From NCBI GenBank assembly GCA_905178155.1, contig CAJINV010000001.1:6951794-7015793 (forward strand): DNA of 64,000 nucleotides, in the 5' to 3' direction. The notes under the pieces are model-generated. The model did no database searches. It was not told the DNA's origin and saw nothing but the letters and a program-made list of their open reading frames with translations. Positions 1 through 15,400 of the stretch are shown piece after piece (position 1 is the stretch's first letter; every line of letters starts with the position of its first letter). The position numbers were made by a program, and so were the translations under genes. The DNA is from Amoebophrya sp. A120 (Eukaryota > Sar > Dinophyceae > Syndiniales > Amoebophryaceae).

Positions 1-816
<816 letters not shown>

Positions 817-1974
817 TTTGAAGGAGGTTTATTTGATGTTCGGGTGAAGACAAAAACTTTGTCTTCGCTACAACGTCGCAGTCGACCGCTCGACCACTAG
901 TACCCAGCTGGTCTGAAGGTCCGCAACCGCGATTCGTCGAGAAAACCGCCACCGATCGCGAAGTGATTTGTTTTTTTTCAAACAGAAACTGAATTCCGTA
1001 TACTACAAAACTGAGTCACTACCTGCGTCCGCAGCGCAAAAGAGATGATCTACTCTGTCTGTAACTAGCCAACGATGTTGCAAATCTAGTCACAGAAAAA
1101 AGTACTATACTCTCCTAGTTTTTCGAACTAAGTGGCCTGCTCTATTTTGTGCGCGAAATTTTTACTTTTGGAATTTTTGCAAAAGAAGTTCGTTCGAAAT
1201 CAAAATCAAAATATCAGAAACAGCATGCAATTTTCTTCTTTACTACACAAAAACTGCTTTCTCTAGTGAATGTACGCGCTTCTTTTATCGTTCTGAGCGG
1301 TATCTGGATCTTTGTAGAGGATCTTGATTGCAGGTAACTTTGAGTCGCTGTACAACTAGAGACGACTTCTAATAAACGGTTTAAGTGTACTGTCAACAAA
1401 TTTTTCGAGCGAGTTTCACTTTCTTCGTGTGGGAAAGGGTTTGCACTGTGCACAGCCTAAGAAGGGGGAAGGCGCAACCAAGACAAACCTGATATTTGTT
1501 GAAGTTCGAACTCGATTTTTGTCGCGAGCAGACTGCTATTCGATCGAGCTGCATGCTCAATGTCTCTCGATTGGATTTGGAACACCAAGAAAAATTTCAG
1601 CTCTATCTTGCTCAAGCGCGTATGCACGATTGCTGTCCCAGTCATTTTGAATGTGCGTATTCTCGAATTTCTCGTGAATCAATTAGTCGGCAAAAAAGAT
1701 CAAAACGCATGCGACTCTGAATAACCACGACGCAAGCCTCATCTCATTTTGCCGCTGAATCGACTGTATTCTCTTTTGTGACAACAACCTCCGCACTCAT
1801 TCTGCTATTATTTACCGTTTTACATCGCGAAGGACTCACTCCGCCAAAAAAGATGAAAGAAGTTCATTTCTAAATCGTCGGTGACGAAAGTGGCTCGACC
1901 ACTTCTTCAACAACTCCAATGCGCATAATGTCCAAGTCTTTGCTGTACTTCTTTTATTTACACCGTCTAAACTA
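817..1974. other. Intergenic region
   Basis: About 1.16 kb between the start of the E2 gene and the stop of the giant membrane protein gene. It is AT-rich with oligo-T and oligo-A tracts. The short open frames here show no family motif, no biased composition and no splice-linked continuation. I see nothing I can call; it should hold the 3' untranslated region of the membrane protein gene and the promoter of the E2 gene. Confidence 0.6.
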
Positions 1975-4900
1975 TCACATCAATACAGAGAACCGCCAGA
2001 GCAGCCCATACACCAGAAACGCTATCTGGACTAGCAATAGACAGTACCCGAGATAGAGCCCGCAGCTGCAGCAGGAGCAGAATTTCTCGTTTACCACCTT
2101 CCCAAAAGCGTACAGCACGAGAATGATGAGCAACAAAAACTCCATGCTGCGGTCCAGAAAGAAAAGCATGGCACCCGCATCGGGATACGGCTCATAGAAT
2201 TGGTCGAGCAGAAAATTTTCGTCTTCGGTCGCTGTTCTCGTGAAGTGCTCTTTACTTTCTTCAGCCTCGTGGTCTACAGCCGCAGAAGCTCCACCTCCAG
2301 GTTGTTGTACTCCAACCACATTGTCTCCTCGGACGGCTCCTGTTTGCTGGCTTGAACAACCGCGTAGTTGCGCTTCAGTATCCGCCGGCCCTTTTCCGAG
2401 CTGCGGGGTTGACAGCTCCGCTGCGTCCAGCATGTTCTCTTTCCTCTTGCCCGCCTGCTCCTCTGCGGAAGTAGACCCCGCGTCCACGACAGGACTGCAG
2501 GCTGCGTCTCGCTTGTTTTCTGTTGCTGCATTAGCAGCAGATGAACTCGAGCGGCTGAACCCAGACCACGGCATGCTGGGTAATGACAGGCCCCAGACTC
2601 CTGAGCTCGACGGGTTGCCGCGAGTTGCGCCAGCCGTGGTTGCGGCATCAGCATCACCGAGATTCACATCTTTATTCGCTTGTTCGATCTTTGTGCGCAG
2701 GTCTAGGTCCCCCGCGTTACTACTTCCCGTCGGGCAGACCGGCGTCAAGGCAGACCGATCGGCAGCAGGCACGTCAAAGGTGTAGTCCCCGCCCGCCGCA
2801 CTGGCCGCACTGCACCGTGTGTGGGTGCCTGTTCCCGCGCCCGTCGCACCGCTGCCGGCCCGTTGGCGCAGGCCGAACCCCGGGCCACGGCAAGCCACCG
2901 CACTGGAGCACTCCGGGTGCAAGCGGTTGAACAACGCGATCTCGGACATCGTCAACGATTGACTCCCCGAAGGATGCAGGTGGTCGTCCTGATCCCGCAC
3001 GGAGAACAGCAGAAACAAAACCCAGGATAACGGTGGCAACCCCAAGACTTTGCGGTACAGCTGGTGCAGCACTTGCAGCCAGCTCTGCAGCCCGTTCAGC
3101 AGCTGTGCCAATCCGGAACTTTCCTGCGCGTTGGCCTGGTGTCGCAGAAAGAAATCGGCAGAAAACATTTCCTCGTCCCGTAAGTTTTCCACGACAACGC
3201 GACGCAAGCGGCGCAGCAGCCGCGTACTAGTCAGCGGCGTGCCGTCGCGCCGGCTGCTGTGGCTCCCCTGCGCGGGCCGTCCTCCCGCGCGATTCGACAC
3301 GGAATTCCCGCCGGTCGCTGGAACCAGCTGTCCGGCATTCACGAACGCGCCGGCGTAGGGCACCGTGTCCCTGGGCGGCAGCGGCTTACTCCGATTCTTC
3401 ACCCCGGGCAAGGACAACTGCGTTGCCGTCGAGTTCCTCCGGGACAACGTCGGCTGGAGCGGCGGCTGCGCCAGCGCGGAGGAGCTCGGTCGCGGTCCGC
3501 GCGGAAGATGTTGACCGAGCGCTGCGCCGAAGGAGGTGCCATTCCGATTCCGAAACATTAACGCCTGAGGCTGGCTCAGATTCGGCTCGCTCGCTGAAAG
3601 AGCAGACCCGGTGCGGCCGAAGTGCGGCCTTGATGTTACCCCGCTTTCCAGCTGCTCCAGCGAGGCAGCGAGTTGCGGCCCGGTCGACGCGCGCTTCCCA
3701 GACCTGCCGGGGTACTCCTCTAAGCGCGCACCCCCGAGACTCGGCACGCGCCCCTCGCTCAGCGTGCGCACCACCTCCGTCGTATTCGATGTGCTCGTGG
3801 ATTTGCCCATCGACGCTTCCTCCGCGTTCTCCACATCTGCGCTCAACATCTCGCTCTCTTCGCCACTATCAAACATCACCGACTTGGGGCTCGGCCCCAA
3901 CGCCGGCGGCGTTGTGCCGGGAACCTTGAGCGCGCTCTTGGTCAGATCAGATTTCTTCTCGTTCGATAGCAGGTGCGTCTTCCGCGGGTCGTCCGCGCCG
4001 GTGAAAGTCGGAATGCGGCGGGGCTTCCGCACGACTTCCGCGGGTTCCGAGTCCGGACTCCCGCTCGGGTGGGTGGGGGACGTGGGAGCCTGCCGTCCCA
4101 GTGCCGGCCAGACGGCGAAGTCGCGGCTGAAAAAACGCCGCTTCCAGGAAATAATGTCTGCGTACTGGATAAAGTTGGAATTGTAGTAAGGATTCACCCC
4201 TAACAAAACCGTCATCAGACTCTGCGAAAGACTCTGCCGTCCTTGCAGCTGCAGGGAGTCCATGCTGGCGAGCAGCGCGTGTGGCGAGCCATAGTTGTTC
4301 CCCTCGAGGTCCTCCTTTGTTCCCCCGTCGAATTCCGCCTCCAAAATGTGCGGCATCCACACCGCAAAGAAGAGAAGCATGAAGGCAGAGAAAAACGCGA
4401 GCATCTGCAGGCACGCAAAGCACGTAGTCCCCGCCGTGCAGCAAGGGTGCTGGCTTTTCGCACCGTGCGTAGTAATCGGAGAGGAGTCTTGCGGGAGCCC
4501 TCCGGCACGACCCAGCTGATACAGCGACGACGCGGCGGACGAAGCTGCCGAACTAGAGTGGATGAGCGGCGCGACGGCGTCCTCCTTCTCGTCCGAACTC
4601 ATATCTCTGTCCTGCTGGTGGGTATTTCTATTTCGGTCATTCAAAATGAATTTCGTCGGTCCGTTCCCTCTCGTCGGCGTAGCAGTCGTGTCTCGCTTTC
4701 GGGTGCGCCGCGACGGGGTAGCAACAGCCTTCCCTTCTGTAGAGGAGGTTGGACTGCCGTCCCGATTGTCAAAGTTCTCACCGCTTTGCGGCGACCCGCG
4801 TGGACTGTTTGTGGTAAACCGTCCACGGCGCGTTTCCCGTCCCTTAGTGGTCCACCTAGATTGCTTGCGCTCGTCGGTGATTTTTCTCGAGAAACCACGA

Positions 4901-7900
4901 GCGTCGGCTTGACTTATTGCTTCCAACTCCTTCCCCGGACTTTGCTTGCGCAAAATGCCCCTGTCTTCGATGCGAAAAATCAACGCCAAAACGCCGACCG
5001 CAGCAATCAACGACGTGAGCGCGTCGAGGCCGATCGGAATGCAGGTTGGAAGGATCATCACCTTCACATCCGCCTGGGTTTTCTGGCGACCCAGCTCGGC
5101 AAGGAAAGACGCGTCGCCGTGCAGAATCCCCGGCAGGGAAACCACAATCGGGTCGTCGTTTCGATCGTTGCGCAAAAACGCGTCGCGTATGCGCCATCGC
5201 TGCAGCGCAAACCCACAGTGCATCACCGCCAGCAGCATCTGGCTCCACCACCAGACCCGCCGAAGTTGCTCCTGCATCGCATCTTGCTCGCGCCACGCAA
5301 ACCGCGTCATCGTCTTTCTGTGCTTCAGTGTCACCCGTCGCAGCGCAGATTTTGAGGTTGCGCTCTGCGTTTTCCTGTTCCGCCAATTCAGCAGGGAGGC
5401 CCCTCCGTCCTCGGATTGCAATCTCGCTCGCGGCTGGTCGACTAGGCTGTTGGGGATGGAATTCACGCTGAGCGCATTTTCCGGCAGCAAGATCTTATTG
5501 CTTCCTTTCGGTTGTACAACAGAGTGCTTGTCCACCAGCAACCTCGAAGATCCATTCATCACGCCGCTCGACCGCAGGAGCGTGTCCCGCTTGGCCGCCC
5601 ACTGTCTGCGCAACAGCTGGAACTCCGCATCGGCTTTGAAGGAGAGGCTGCGGACCAGAAAGGGCAGGACGAGGAGACCAGTGAGAAACAGGTAGCACAA
5701 AAAGTAAAAGTTTGCTGCGATCGTCCGCGCCACCATCATACTGGAGACGCCGGAGTGGACGCGGGAAATCACCGCTTCCTCCTCCACTTCCGCGCGACAC
5801 GGAAACTCAATGTCCCCGCTTTTCCGCACCCCGTACACCTGGGTCAGCGTGTCCGGGTCCTCGATCGTGTTTTTCCACTGCACCCAGTGGTAAAACGTGT
5901 GCAGCTGGCCGTCCCCCTCGGGGGTCACCAGGCCCCGCGCGAGCACGCGTCCTTCCAAATCTTGCAGGATCAGCGATTTCCCGTCGAACAGCAGCTGCAC
6001 AACGGTTTCGCCGTCGGGCGGTGCGGGGCCGGCCCCGGTCCCCCCTGCGGAATTTTTGTTGCCGAAACGTGCGGACGGGCTGCGAATGACCCCCTTCTGT
6101 AGTTGTACGAGCTCCCCCGAACTGGCACCGACGCTCAACTTTCGCTGCAGCGAGCGGGGCGCGATCGGCGGACCGCCGGAAGCCGGGTGAGTAGGCGTCA
6201 CGGGGAGCGGACTTTCGTTTCTGCGCTCGAAGTCCAGTATGGCGCAACTGAAAACATGGATGTTGCCCTCCGTCGGCTCCGGCGCGCCTCCTAGTGCTTC
6301 ATGCTCTGGAATTGTGTCACTGGGCGATCCGGTGGCAGCTGCAGGAGCACCCGACGGGGCCGTGATTTTGACCTCCGGTGGAGGGAGAGCCTGCTCAACA
6401 CCGCCTTGTTCCGCTGCAGTTGTTGTATTCGCGGCGTCGGCGCTCCCGTTGGGTGCTCCTTGTTCTTCTTCTTCCGCGGCAGGCGTCCTTTCCTCAATGA
6501 TTGGCTCCTTTGCTTCGATTTCCTCGATTGTAAGCAGGATCTCGCGAGGCGCGGCGCTGTCGCCCCCCGGAACGAAACGGTTCGGAGACGTGGGTGCAAA
6601 CGTACCTTCCAGTCCAGTTGGTCCGGTATTTTGATCCCACAGAACGGTTCGACGGAGCAGCATATGCCGATTGAGATCTTGGTTGACCAAGTTGTAGTTG
6701 CTGAGGTCCCGCGCACTGTCCTCCTTCGTGTACCGATTTACCAACGACGCAGTAGGAACTAAGAACTCGTGCACTTTCTGGTACGAACTCAGCCGTCGCT
6801 CGCGCATCAGCTGTCCCTTCTCCCTTTCTGCATGCTGCTGGTGCGCCGCGTGGCCAGCAGTTGCTGCCGTCCCTTGATGTTGCTCTCCCGCATCCAGGAA
6901 AGCCCGCGCCGGCCGCGCATGCGCATTCGTCACGCTCGTGCCGCCGCCTGGACCGCCCACCCCGCCAACGTACACCGCAGGCGCGCGGCGCATGTCCCCA
7001 CCATACACAGGTTCTTCCACCTTCTTCCGATCCTTGTGCACCGCAATGGGACGACTGGTTGAGGAAGAGCGCAGCCAGGGCGGGAGATTCCGTAACAGCA
7101 AAAACTGGCCGCCTCCGTGACGCGAACCGCGCTCCGCATTCGCGAACTGGCCCCAGGCCAGGATGCGCCAGAAGAACTTACTGTTGCTCTCCGTGTCGCC
7201 CAGCGAGGATTTCAAAACCGGCTGTAATTTGATGGCGTCCACCGCGTCCGTCACCTGCTGCACGAGCCTCTCGTAGGGATCTTGCGCCCGGGGCGTGACG
7301 TGGAGATAGGAAGACGCCACACTGCTGTCGATGCGCAAGCCGGACTTTCTGCGGTTTTCCCGCCCGAAGTTGTTCCGGACGCTCCGCCCGCCGCCGCCGC
7401 GCAGACTACCGAGCGACAACGCAGGTCCCATCGGCGGCTCTTCCGCTAGGCGTAGGCTCTGCTCGAAGGCCGGTTTCGCGTCCCACCTGCCCCACATTCC
7501 GTCCTGCACGCCGTAGAAAGTAATCCTGTCTTCCAGCAACACTGTCAGACACCAGTTGGGCGCGAACGTCGGAAGGCAGGCCGCGATACCGAAAAGAAAA
7601 ATCGCTCCGGTGCCAACAAAAAGTAGGAGTTCGACTGTCGCAGGGAGTGTGTGAAACCTGGTTGCTGCCGGGGTTTTGATGTTTCCTTGAGTTGTAGTAC
7701 TGCGTTGGGCCAAGGCTGCGGAACTCCCTGAAGCTGAGCCGAGTTGTCGTTTTTCCCGATTGGATGCGGTGTAGTTTCGGCTTCTCATATTGCCAGCGGC
7801 TGACATCTTTTTGTCAGGCGTAGCAGCAAGATCAAGCTCTCTACCGAGGGGGTCCCGCTGCGCGGGTACCTTAACATTGTTTTTGTCAGCACACGTCACA

Positions 7901-10900
7901 CGACTGGCATCGCTTCCCTTTCGTGCGCGGCGGTCCTCCTCCTGATGCTCCTTATCGCTTGTTATCCCGTCCACGTCCGCAAACGCCGATTGGGTATTCA
8001 TCATTTTCTCCTTTCGATGGCTGCGCCGGCGACAGACTCGCACGAAGAAGATGGTGAGAAACAAAATGCAGAAGGTGACGCAGAAGACTTGAAAGATATC
8101 CAGCATGCTTTCTCGCTCGAGCAGTGTCCGCAGCACTTCGGAGGCACCCTGCAGCCCTCGGCCGCAGGTCATGACGGTGGCGAGACAGAGCAGCAATCCG
8201 CAAACGAAAAACCGAATCTTCCCGAGGCCCGAGCGGTGCTGCCCAAAGTTTGACGACTGGGAGGACCCAGCAGAGGACGTGGCACTCGGCAGAAAGAACA
8301 GGTTCCCGCGCTGCTGTCGTTCGGCGTAGAACTCGGCACGGATGATCTGGGACCCGACCGAGCCGGATAGCACCGCGCAGGTGAGGATAAAAACACACCC
8401 ATGCACGGCGCCGATTTCGCGAAAGAGCTCCTCCACGCCGCTCTCCTCCAGCAGATCGAATGCATTCGCGCAGTCGCACAAACCGTGCCCGAAGCAGAAC
8501 GAAACGAGCAGGATCAAGCACAGGGTGCCATTCATCGCGCCCTTGTTCTTCACCTGCTCAACCTCCCGCTCCCACAGCCTCCGCTGCAGAAACTGGTCCG
8601 TAGATCGCTCGAAGGCCACCACGCTCCGGGCGCGCACAGAATCTTCCCGCCCCCGGGGCCGCTGTCCGGTCACGCTCTCCTGCACGGTCGAGAGTTTATC
8701 CCGCGACCACGTGGGCGGCTGCTGGAGTTGCGAGCGCTCGTACTCGTAAGGCGCGACATCGTCCGCGAGGGCTGCGACATCCGACTGGCGCAGAGAAGTA
8801 GAATGGTCCTGCTGACGCGGCTGCTGCTGGAACATGACACTAGATGTACTTGCGGCGCCCGGTCGGGCCCGCAGCTCATTTGGTGCAACCGGTTCCCTCA
8901 CGGTCTGGTCCGCACCGGACGGGGCGAAGTTATTCTGCTCCCCCCGTCTCCGCCTCGTGTTTCGCGCCGTCAACGTCGAAGACCCGACACTGCGCTGGCT
9001 GCGCTCCCCACGCGCTATTCGAAAATTATAGGGCGCCTCCGATGTAGCTGCCCCGCTGGTTGTGTCGACCTCCGGAGGCAGGGCATGAGGCGCGGCTGCA
9101 ACACCTCGCTGTTGGTGTTGATCTGTGTGCATTACAGAGCGAACTTTCATATGCGTACCTTGTTGTGGACCGCTGCCCCGCATGGCGGACATCCGGAGGT
9201 TCGGGTCGTCTCCGCTCAAAAGAAACTCGCTGGTCTTGTAATTCATCCCACCAGCAGGCTGCTGATGTCTATTCCCGGATAGGACGGTGGTACTGTCCTT
9301 TCTGTACATCTGCCTGCTCCGATTTTGTTGACCGCTCTTCCCGGACATGCTCAGCGCATACTTGCTGTTGGATTCCGCACTGCGCTGCCCGCCGCGAGAC
9401 CCTTGATGCTCCTGCATCCGTCCACTGTCGAGCGCACTCTGCCCGCTTCGCTTCGAGTTGGTGCGACTCTGCGGCTGAGCCTTGTTGCTCGCGGGCATCG
9501 GATCCTCGTCTTCGCTACTGCTAGAGGACAACTTTCGCCCGACTGGATACTTGTCCGGGGAGTAGTCGAGAGGCGGAATGCGCTTCTGCGCGGCTTGTGC
9601 TGCCGAAGGTGCGCCTTGATAGCTGCGCGCGGACATGGGACCTAGCACCGGCTCGGAGGCGCGAGGAGACCTCGATTTTTATTTGTGAAGAAATTGTTCA
9701 ATAATGACCTTCAAAAGATGATTCGTCTCACCTTCGCAAACACAGTGTACAGTCTGCATCTTCTTCGACCGACTTCACGTGAACTGACAAAGTACCTCTG
9801 CGGGTAAAACGAATGCGGTGGAAGCGGCGGCCCTTGCTGTGGGAAGAAGCCGGGATGGTGCGAGGGCGGCATGTGCGGGTGGGACGAGACCATGGGCGGC
9901 GGCGGATAATTGTAATAGTGGCTCATCATGGTCCCGGGATGCTGCATAAAATGGTGCCCCATCATGCTGGCCTCCATAACCGCCGGATGTTGCATGGGGG
10001 GTCGTTGCGCCGAAGGATGGGGCGGAGGGCCGCGGGGCATGTACTGCGGCGGCAAACCGGTTGTACTCCCGCTGTGACCGCACATATAGCTTGAGGAGGT
10101 CCCGACCGCTGGCTGGTGACCGGTGCGCTGACTCTGGTCGACAAACCGTCCGCTCCTGCCGTCCAGATTTCGATCGGATGCTAGACTTCTCTTGGATGAT
10201 AGACTGGCGTTTTGATTTTGATTTACTGGCCTTCTCTTGCTGCGGAATTGCGATGCCCTGTGCTGCTCCGCCGCGTCTTGCCGAAAAGTAGCGTGTCCGT
10301 GGTCCAACATGTTGTCATCAGTAATCACGTCATTGCTTTCAGGTTTCTTTCTCTTCGTACGCATGTTGGTACCTCCGCGGCGCTGTACTTTGCTGTTATC
10401 TGATGTCTCGCTGTCATCCACTGTCCTTCTTCTTGCGATCTCTGGCTGCGGCGAATGTCTCAAACCCCTCACTATACTCGAGCTCGCTGAGGTACCAGCA
10501 ACTACACCGCGACGCAGTGCGTCAGCTTCCTGCTCCTGCTCGCCGTCAGTACTTAGCATGCCGGTATCTTGGTCGCCCCCTCCTCGCGGCACAGCTGCCA
10601 GAAATTCATCTGCAACTACGATGTTCTCCCCCTCTACTTGCTCCTGCTCTTCTCCGTGTCCATCGTCCAGGATCGCGGGATCCGCGCCATTTCGGTAGGA
10701 TTTGTTCCGTGTCTCGGTTCTCCCACCTCTTGATGCAATTTTCACCCGCGGAGAAAGCATCCGTTGCCTTCGCGATGGCTTTCTTTCTGAGGCAACAGAA
10801 TGAAGATCCCCTTTGGTCGAAGACGAACCGGCGGCAGCCACCGCTAATATTTTGCCTTCACTACTTTTTCCGGAAGGATTCGTAGCTGCGCGCTCCTGTG

Positions 10901-11531
10901 GTTGACTGACAGGCTTTGGATTTTCGGTTGTACCCGGGTTAGTATCTCCCTCTGCGGCCACTGCCGGAACGAATCCGAACACACCGGCCTGAACGACCGA
11001 GCCGGAGCCGGTTTTGTGACGCGCAAGATGTCCGTGATTTCTCGAACTGCTGCCACCTGAATTTTCCTCGAGCAACTCAAGCACCCCTCCTCTTTCCTCG
11101 TTCGGCGAACAGCTCTTCTGTGGCTTCGCCGCGGCGCGCGGCTCTGCGCGACTGCACCGCCCGGAAGCGGGCGCGGTGCGGTGCTGCGAAGCGGTTTCAC
11201 TTTTGCAGATGGTCTTCGCCTTTGTTCCCTTTGGCCTGTGCTTCTGGTTCATCTGGTCCTCCGCGTCTTTACCAGTAGCACTGGAGGTTGTTCCTGCGGC
11301 CACAACGGTTAGATCTCCCGCCAAATTGTCATCCTCACAAGACACAAACCGCTGGCTGCGGGCGAGCCGACGCGCCGTGGTACTGTCTCCGTACGAGCCG
11401 CTTCCCGCCCCACCGTAGCCCCCGCTACCCGATCGCAACTCCAGCACACGTGGGGACGCAGGCAAGGGCAGCAAACCGCCACTGAACGACGAGGATCCGC
11501 TTTCATGCCTCGACGGCTCGTCACCCGGCAT
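1975..11531 (-). CDS. Giant multi-pass membrane protein, unknown function (two exons)
   Basis: I do not recognise the family. I join two long open frames into one gene: exon 1 at 9796-11531 and exon 2 at 1975-9670, with a 125-bp GT-AG intron (9671-9795). The join is in frame and gives 3143 aa. It is inferred from splice signals and phase; two separate genes remain possible. Exon 1 is low-complexity (Ser, Gly, Arg, Gln) and ends in a Pro/His/Met-rich tract. Exon 2 starts Gln/Ser-rich and then carries about 12 hydrophobic segments, near 8460-8535, 8340-8430, 8150-8220, 8030-8100, 7530-7640, 5660-5730, 5190-5260, 4970-5030, 4340-4420, 3000-3060, 2070-2160 and 1980-2050. Long disordered charged loops lie between them. 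The C-terminus is a hydrophobic pair around a Cys-rich CSCCSCG motif. The 7.7 kb of exon 2 has no internal intron and no introner element. Likely an integral membrane protein of a lineage-specific family. Confidence 0.6.
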
Positions 11532-12434
11532 TGCTTCAAGAGAAAGCCTTGATACGTGGAACGTTCCCCCCGAAGACTGACGACCTCAGATAACCACGAC
11601 AACAGTCGCTCGTGCAGCTTCCTACCGCCACACACCTTTTCAAAGCCGCCGGAGGATTGGAATAACACACAAGAATGCACAAAAGGAAAAGAACCACAAA
11701 AAGGCAAAAAGTAGCAAGTTGCAGAGACATTTAGAGCACAAACAAAAAAAAACGACTTATTTCAAGAGATAAATTATTGAAATTCCAGCTGAACACATGC
11801 GGCTAGTGCTCTTTCGATAAACCAAGGACCAAGTAGTAGCTGTAGTTTCAGTGATGATATTTTACATGAAAATCGTACAAAGGTGTTTTACACAGTTACG
11901 GTTCGTCAGCTTGGACACTCAAGTGATCCTACATGAATTTCCTCACTTTCGCCGAAAGTTTTCTTCTCGCCACTGGGCGACGTGGCGATATCTTACAGTG
12001 AATCAGCTGTGTTAATGGAAATTGCAATAAGTAAATTCTACAATATCTTTCAAAAAAATCTACTTTATATCCAAGCAACCCGTCATCGTAATAATTGCAA
12101 CGGGTACGGGAAAATAAAAATATACACAACAAACCAAATAAACTTGTGAATATGCGAGTCCAGTAGTAGTCGCAGACGCTGCAAAAAATAGCAGCTGCCA
12201 AAAAACAGTTTCAGTTTTAGAGGTCCACTTCTCGGTTGCAACAGTCGACTACGTCGCGTCTTTCTCTTATTCAAGGCCGCAGTAAAAGCTTCCCCGAGAA
12301 AGGTATTTATGCGGAACAATCCGAATCATCGCCATGATCATCACGCACAAAGAAAAAGGTGTATTTATGCAGTGGTCCGGTTCGTTCTCATTACATCGGA
12401 AACAGTTCTTTGACCACGCTCTCTATTTCTACGT
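11532..12434. other. Intergenic region
   Basis: About 0.9 kb of AT-rich sequence between the membrane protein start and the stop of the 1052-aa gene. Short open frames occur on both strands, with no motif or splice continuity to support them. I see nothing to annotate. Confidence 0.6.
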
Positions 12435-15400
12435 CTATTGCGTCTTAGGCTTTTTGTTGTTCTTGTTCCGTTCTCCGCAACCGAAGATCGAAGATAGAAG
12501 CCCTCTTTTTCTCTTGCATTTGCGGTTCTGCTGCTCGTCATGTTGTATTCGAGCGACCACAGTTTCGATCTTCCGTGCCACCGCATTGAAATCTATTTTC
12601 TTTTCTGGCCGAGAAGACGTGAAACGAATTGGAGCTGCTTGATTTTTCACCCACGCACTCAGCGTTCGAATGCGGTGTGCGCAAAGGCGGAGTACGTTTT
12701 TGTCTGTGTCGATACCGTCCCGGATTCGCTCCGTCCTCTTCAGCTGGGAAGTCGCTTCGTCCTCGCAGCTGGTTGCCAAAGCGCGCAGAAGCTGGTCGAC
12801 GACCAGCCGTGCACCACGCTCCATGTCCGAGGTGAGACTCTCCACGTCGATGTCGTCCGGGTTTATCCAATTTTCCGTGCCCTTGATAATATCCATGAAG
12901 CGGTTCACCCAGGATCTCATGCTGCGTCCGTTTTTCGCACTCTCCTCCATGACAGTATACCATCGCGGTCGCTCTGCGGGTTGCTCGCGCATGAATACTT
13001 CTGCGATTTGCAGCAACGGTCTTGCGACAATTTGCTTGGTGCCTTGCGGCGCCTTCTCCAGGATGGAGATGATCTGGCGCACGAGGGGCTGCGAAAAATC
13101 GATCACGTCACGGCCAGTCCCTCTTGCTGCAGCACGACGGTTATACCTGTTTGTACTAAGTGCGCCAAAGAAAAGCGTCTGCGGAATTTTCATCAAGGTT
13201 TGCCCTAGATGTCCTAGGATTTCAAACTTCGTCCCAGCGGCTGTCCCTTCGGGGTACAAGGTCGCTCCGGATGCTGCTGCTGACAGAACGCCGCTCCCGC
13301 CAGCTGAGATCTGTGGTGTTCTAAGCGCTTGGGCTGCTCCCAAGGTGCCAAGATGCAGGATGATGGAAGTAATGCGCTCGTCCAGAGGTACGAATAAGTG
13401 CTCCAAAACACCCGAAACGTACAGGTCTGGGCGCATGTACTGTTTCTGTGCGCCGAGGATGCGGTTTCCACCCGGGGACGCCCGCTCCATCAAAGAAAGG
13501 ACTTTCTCGGCTAAATCCATACCGAGCTTAGGATGCGGGGCGCTCCGCTCCCTGTCGAGGTGGAGAACGCTGCAAAACTGATACGGGCCGTAGAACAGGA
13601 ATAAGGCGGATCTCCAGAAATTCAGGTCGGGGTCCCTGATCGCGTAATTCGGCGCCTGCAGCATACTGCTGCTCTCATAAAATGCAACCAGCCCAGCTTC
13701 TACAGGAACGCACCGGGCCAATGCTTCTTCGTGCGTGTCTACTGGCCCGTAAGGCTGCAGCAACTGCAAATCAGTCTCGTACTCTCGATAACGTCTCGTG
13801 CGCGCTTCTTCAAACGGTCCTGGTCCTCCTCTGTCTGTAACATGTGCTGTCAACAGGTCTTTCTCCAGGTTTGCGACGTACTTAATCGTCGCCAGCACCC
13901 GCCAGATCGCAGCTCGGACCTGCGCTTCAACACCATTGTCAATATTCAGGCGCGGAACTATGTGCGGCGCCCCCTCTCTGCCGCTGAGGTACCTGGACGT
14001 CTCCAGCCTGGGTCGTACCAGGACGTGCAGCAAGCGCTGCTGGAGGATGAAGCGAACCGACTTCAGCATGCTGAGCGTGAGCTCCGCTTTAATTTCACGA
14101 GGAGCAGCCTTGCCACCGCCGCTTTCGCCCGGTGCCGATTCCGGTGCGGTTGCTTCGGAACGTTCTGCACCGAGAGGAGGAGCCCTCTGCACCAGAGGAG
14201 CAGCCTTGCCAACAGCCAGCTTTAGAAACCGATTTAGCACCTTCTGCAAGGTCTTCGGGTTCGTCACGTGAACTGCCACCACGGTCGTCAGCAGATCTTG
14301 GTACCGGGCGAAAAGGCTCGATTTCGTGGCGTTGAGGAAGTACAACTCATTTTTCTCTGGCAACTCGAGAACGGATTGCAGCACTGCTTGGTACACTCTT
14401 TTGCCTTCCTCAAACGGACCTTCTGAGTCCCTCGCAGACTCAGAGGCGGCAGCCCCGCCTGAAGCTAGTGCATCGATCGCGCGCTCCTCTGCCCCGAAGC
14501 CAAACAGCAGGAGTGCTTCTAGCTTGTGAAGTACCCAGAACGAAAACCAACCAATAGGTCGCCTCTTTAAGTCTGGCTCGGTTACACTTAGCTCTAGGCT
14601 AGCAGCCGCGGAAAAGTCCCCAAGGTGGAACGCATGGATTTCTCGAGACATACCATTGTACAAACTTGCCGGCAAATTGTTATCCACCAAGAACATCTCC
14701 ATCGCCTCGAATTCCGCTTGGGTTTTCAGGTAGTGAGTCATAGCCTCCGCAACCCGTCCGCGCAGGGCCACAGGGAGGTCGCGCAACCAGAGACGCGGCG
14801 GCGGCGCACGCACATAACCCGTGGTCGACTGCTCCACGACCCCCATTTGTTCCCCTGCCGCAACCGGATCCACATGAACCACAAACGATAGCAGGAGGTG
14901 AAGGGAACGCAGAACGTCCTCCATCCCAGCCGTTTTCTCCGCCCTCGTAAGCAAATGCCACTTATTATTCCCCTCCCCGAGACGCCTATCGATTAGGTCA
15001 CGCATTTGGTTGTCCCGATTCCTCCTGGCTTCGTCTAGCTCTTCTAGTAAAATCTCAATTCTGCTCTTATTCTGGAAAGCCTGCTGCCTTTCATCGGAGC
15101 CCGGCTTTAACACATTCCAAACAAGAGGGTCGTAGAAATTTCCGGCACCAACTCCTTCAGGGAACCCGACACGTTTCCACTCCTGCAGCTGCGCGCGCAG
15201 CGTTTCGCGCAGGCCGCGCTTCCCGAGGCCCCGCGCCACACTTCCAAACGCAAGGGTCCCGTCCGATCCCTTTCCCAGGTACTCGGCGATGTCGCGCTCA
15301 CCTTCAACAAAAAGTCCCAAAGCATCGGCCCGGATCCTTGCTTGGGCCGCTTCCGCCGTTTCGCTGCTTGCAGAGGAATCTGCAGCAACTGAGCTACCAC

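Noticed and set aside
2240-9645. Many plus-strand open frames opposite the membrane protein gene
   Set aside because: They are antisense shadows of a GC-rich coding strand, overlap one another, and show no motif or independent structure.
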